From contig CP036526.1 in the NCBI GenBank assembly GCA_007741555.1, positions 1,426,001 through 1,490,000 of the forward strand: a stretch of 64,000 bases of DNA. The letters are read 5' to 3'. This document shows positions 63,339 through 64,000 of this stretch, in pieces. Numbering within the stretch: position 1 is the stretch's first letter; every line of letters starts with the position of its first letter. The stretch comes from Stieleria marina. Lineage in GTDB: Bacteria; Planctomycetota; Planctomycetia; Pirellulales; Pirellulaceae. A program made the position numbers and the translations under genes. The notes beneath the pieces are model-generated. The model did not search any database, was not told the DNA's origin, and saw only the letters and a list, made by a program, of their open reading frames with translations.

Positions 63339-64000
63339 TCAATCGACGCTCAATGGCACTTGGCTGGGATGTGCCAGATAGCTGATCAGGTCGCGGATTT
63401 GATTGGCCGTCAAATTGTCTAACATGCCTTCGGGCATGGGCGATTTGTCAGTGATTTTTCGTTGCTCGATCGCGTCTTTCGATAGAGTCAAGGCTTCCGT
63501 GGCAGTCTGAATTTTGATCGTTCGATCGGTTTCGTCCGTGACCATTCCACTAATCACACGGCCATCGTCTAGCATCAAGATCGTCATGCGAAAATCTTTG
63601 TCGACGACACCGCTGGGATCAACGATGTTGCTAAGTAGGTAGTCCATGTTGTCACGGTTTGATCCTGTCAGGTCCGGGCCGACTTTTCCGCCTTCGCCAT
63701 ACAGGAGATGGCACGTCTGGCAGGACTTGGCGAACAGCCGTCGGCCATTGCTGCGATCCGCACCGTCAAGAACGGTGCGAGTGAGCGTTGTTTTGATCTG
63801 GTTGATCGTCTGCTGCTTTTCGGCGGATGTTTCACGCACTTCTCCCCAGACGTTGCGGACCAGCGACGAGAGTTCTTTGTCTGCAAAACTATTGATTTGG
63901 CGAACTTGATAAGCAGATAAATCATCGCGTGGGATTCGGCCCTTTTTGATTGCCGTCAGCAGTGACGTTGCGAAGGACTTGCGGGACGACAAAATTGAGA
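63339..64000 (-). CDS. C-terminal part of a PVC-type haem-domain protein (5' end outside window)
   Basis: Only the last 220 or so residues are visible; the frame is open across the window edge and the first in-frame TTG at 63992 is not a real start. A cytochrome c-like domain has CQTCHLLYGEGGKVGPDLTG (CxxCH) and YLLSNIVDPSGVVDKDFRMT, followed by a beta region (RVISGMVTDETDRTIKIQTA) and a distal MPEGMLDNLT near the end. This layout is the C-terminal part of the large planctomycete/verrucomicrobial proteins that begin with a beta-propeller glucose/sorbosone-dehydrogenase-like domain and HEAT repeats. Their exact reaction is unknown. Confidence 0.8.
   Translation of the reverse strand, partial: SILSSRKSFATSLLTAIKKGRIPRDDLSAYQVRQINSFADKELSSLVRNVWGEVRETSAEKQQTINQIKTTLTRTVLDGADRSNGRRLFAKSCQTCHLLYGEGGKVGPDLTGSNRDNMDYLLSNIVDPSGVVDKDFRMTILMLDDGRVISGMVTDETDRTIKIQTATEALTLSKDAIEQRKITDKSPMPEGMLDNLTANQIRDLISYLAHPSQVPLSVD

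Noticed and set aside
1-64000. tRNA genes, rRNA genes, CRISPR arrays and insertion sequences
   Set aside because: I scanned for tRNA T-loop sequences, spaced repeats and transposase motifs (DDE, IS ends) and found none convincing. The xerD gene is the housekeeping recombinase, not evidence of a mobile element.

Overview
The window looks like a piece of a planctomycete chromosome, most likely a Rhodopirellula-like member of the Pirellulales. The evidence is the set of families that mark this group: a PSCyt1/DUF1549/DUF1553 protein next to a DUF1501 protein, a DUF1559 pseudopilin followed by its small lipoprotein partner, a CxxCH protein with a DUF1570-like end, a Ser/Thr kinase with DWG in place of DFG, a PEP-CTERM protein, and many large exported proteins. 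No species can be named without a database search. There are no rRNA or tRNA genes, no CRISPR array and no intact insertion sequence that I could see.

Layout. 1-5.4 kb: a methyltransferase with an export-like N-terminus, a tiny glycine-rich protein, then three minus-strand envelope proteins. Two of these share a cysteine motif and two share a paralogous domain. 5.6-11.2 kb: an exported protein, an overlapping UbiA-like/TIM-barrel pair, a SHOCT-like membrane protein and clpX. 11.3-19 kb: the PSD1/DUF1501 pair and a kinase fused to PAS domains. 20-25.5 kb: the type II fatty acid cluster rpmF-fabD-fabG-acpP-fabF. acpP appears to be bracketed by its own promoter and a terminator. 25.5-33.5 kb: a PEP-CTERM protein, an SHD1-PQQ propeller, a cytochrome-type protein, galE, xerD and an FHA protein. 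33.8-44.2 kb: an RlmI-like methyltransferase, fdxA, an HNH nuclease, a six-helix membrane protein with a repeated basic motif, gltX, a dihaem lipoprotein and glnS. 44.8-48.5 kb: DUF1559 protein, lipoprotein and an exported caspase-like protein. 48.5-57.3 kb: a minus-strand row of alpha-2-macroglobulin, a cNMP/patatin protein and an ECF sigma factor. 57.6-64 kb: an exported DinB-like protein, an exported alpha/beta hydrolase, nagB-like, a CaCA exchanger and the 3' end of a haem-domain protein.

How the genes may work together. Housekeeping functions (lipid synthesis, tRNA charging, chromosome dimer resolution, protein quality control) alternate with lineage-specific surface biology. The two most promising leads are the cysteine-motif lipoprotein cluster at 1.6-5.3 kb, which may be a disulfide-linked envelope layer comparable to the OmcB system of Chlamydia, and the macroglobulin-patatin-sigma row with its methionine-rich candidate bait region, which faces a secreted caspase-like protein. 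Both are inferences from sequence alone.
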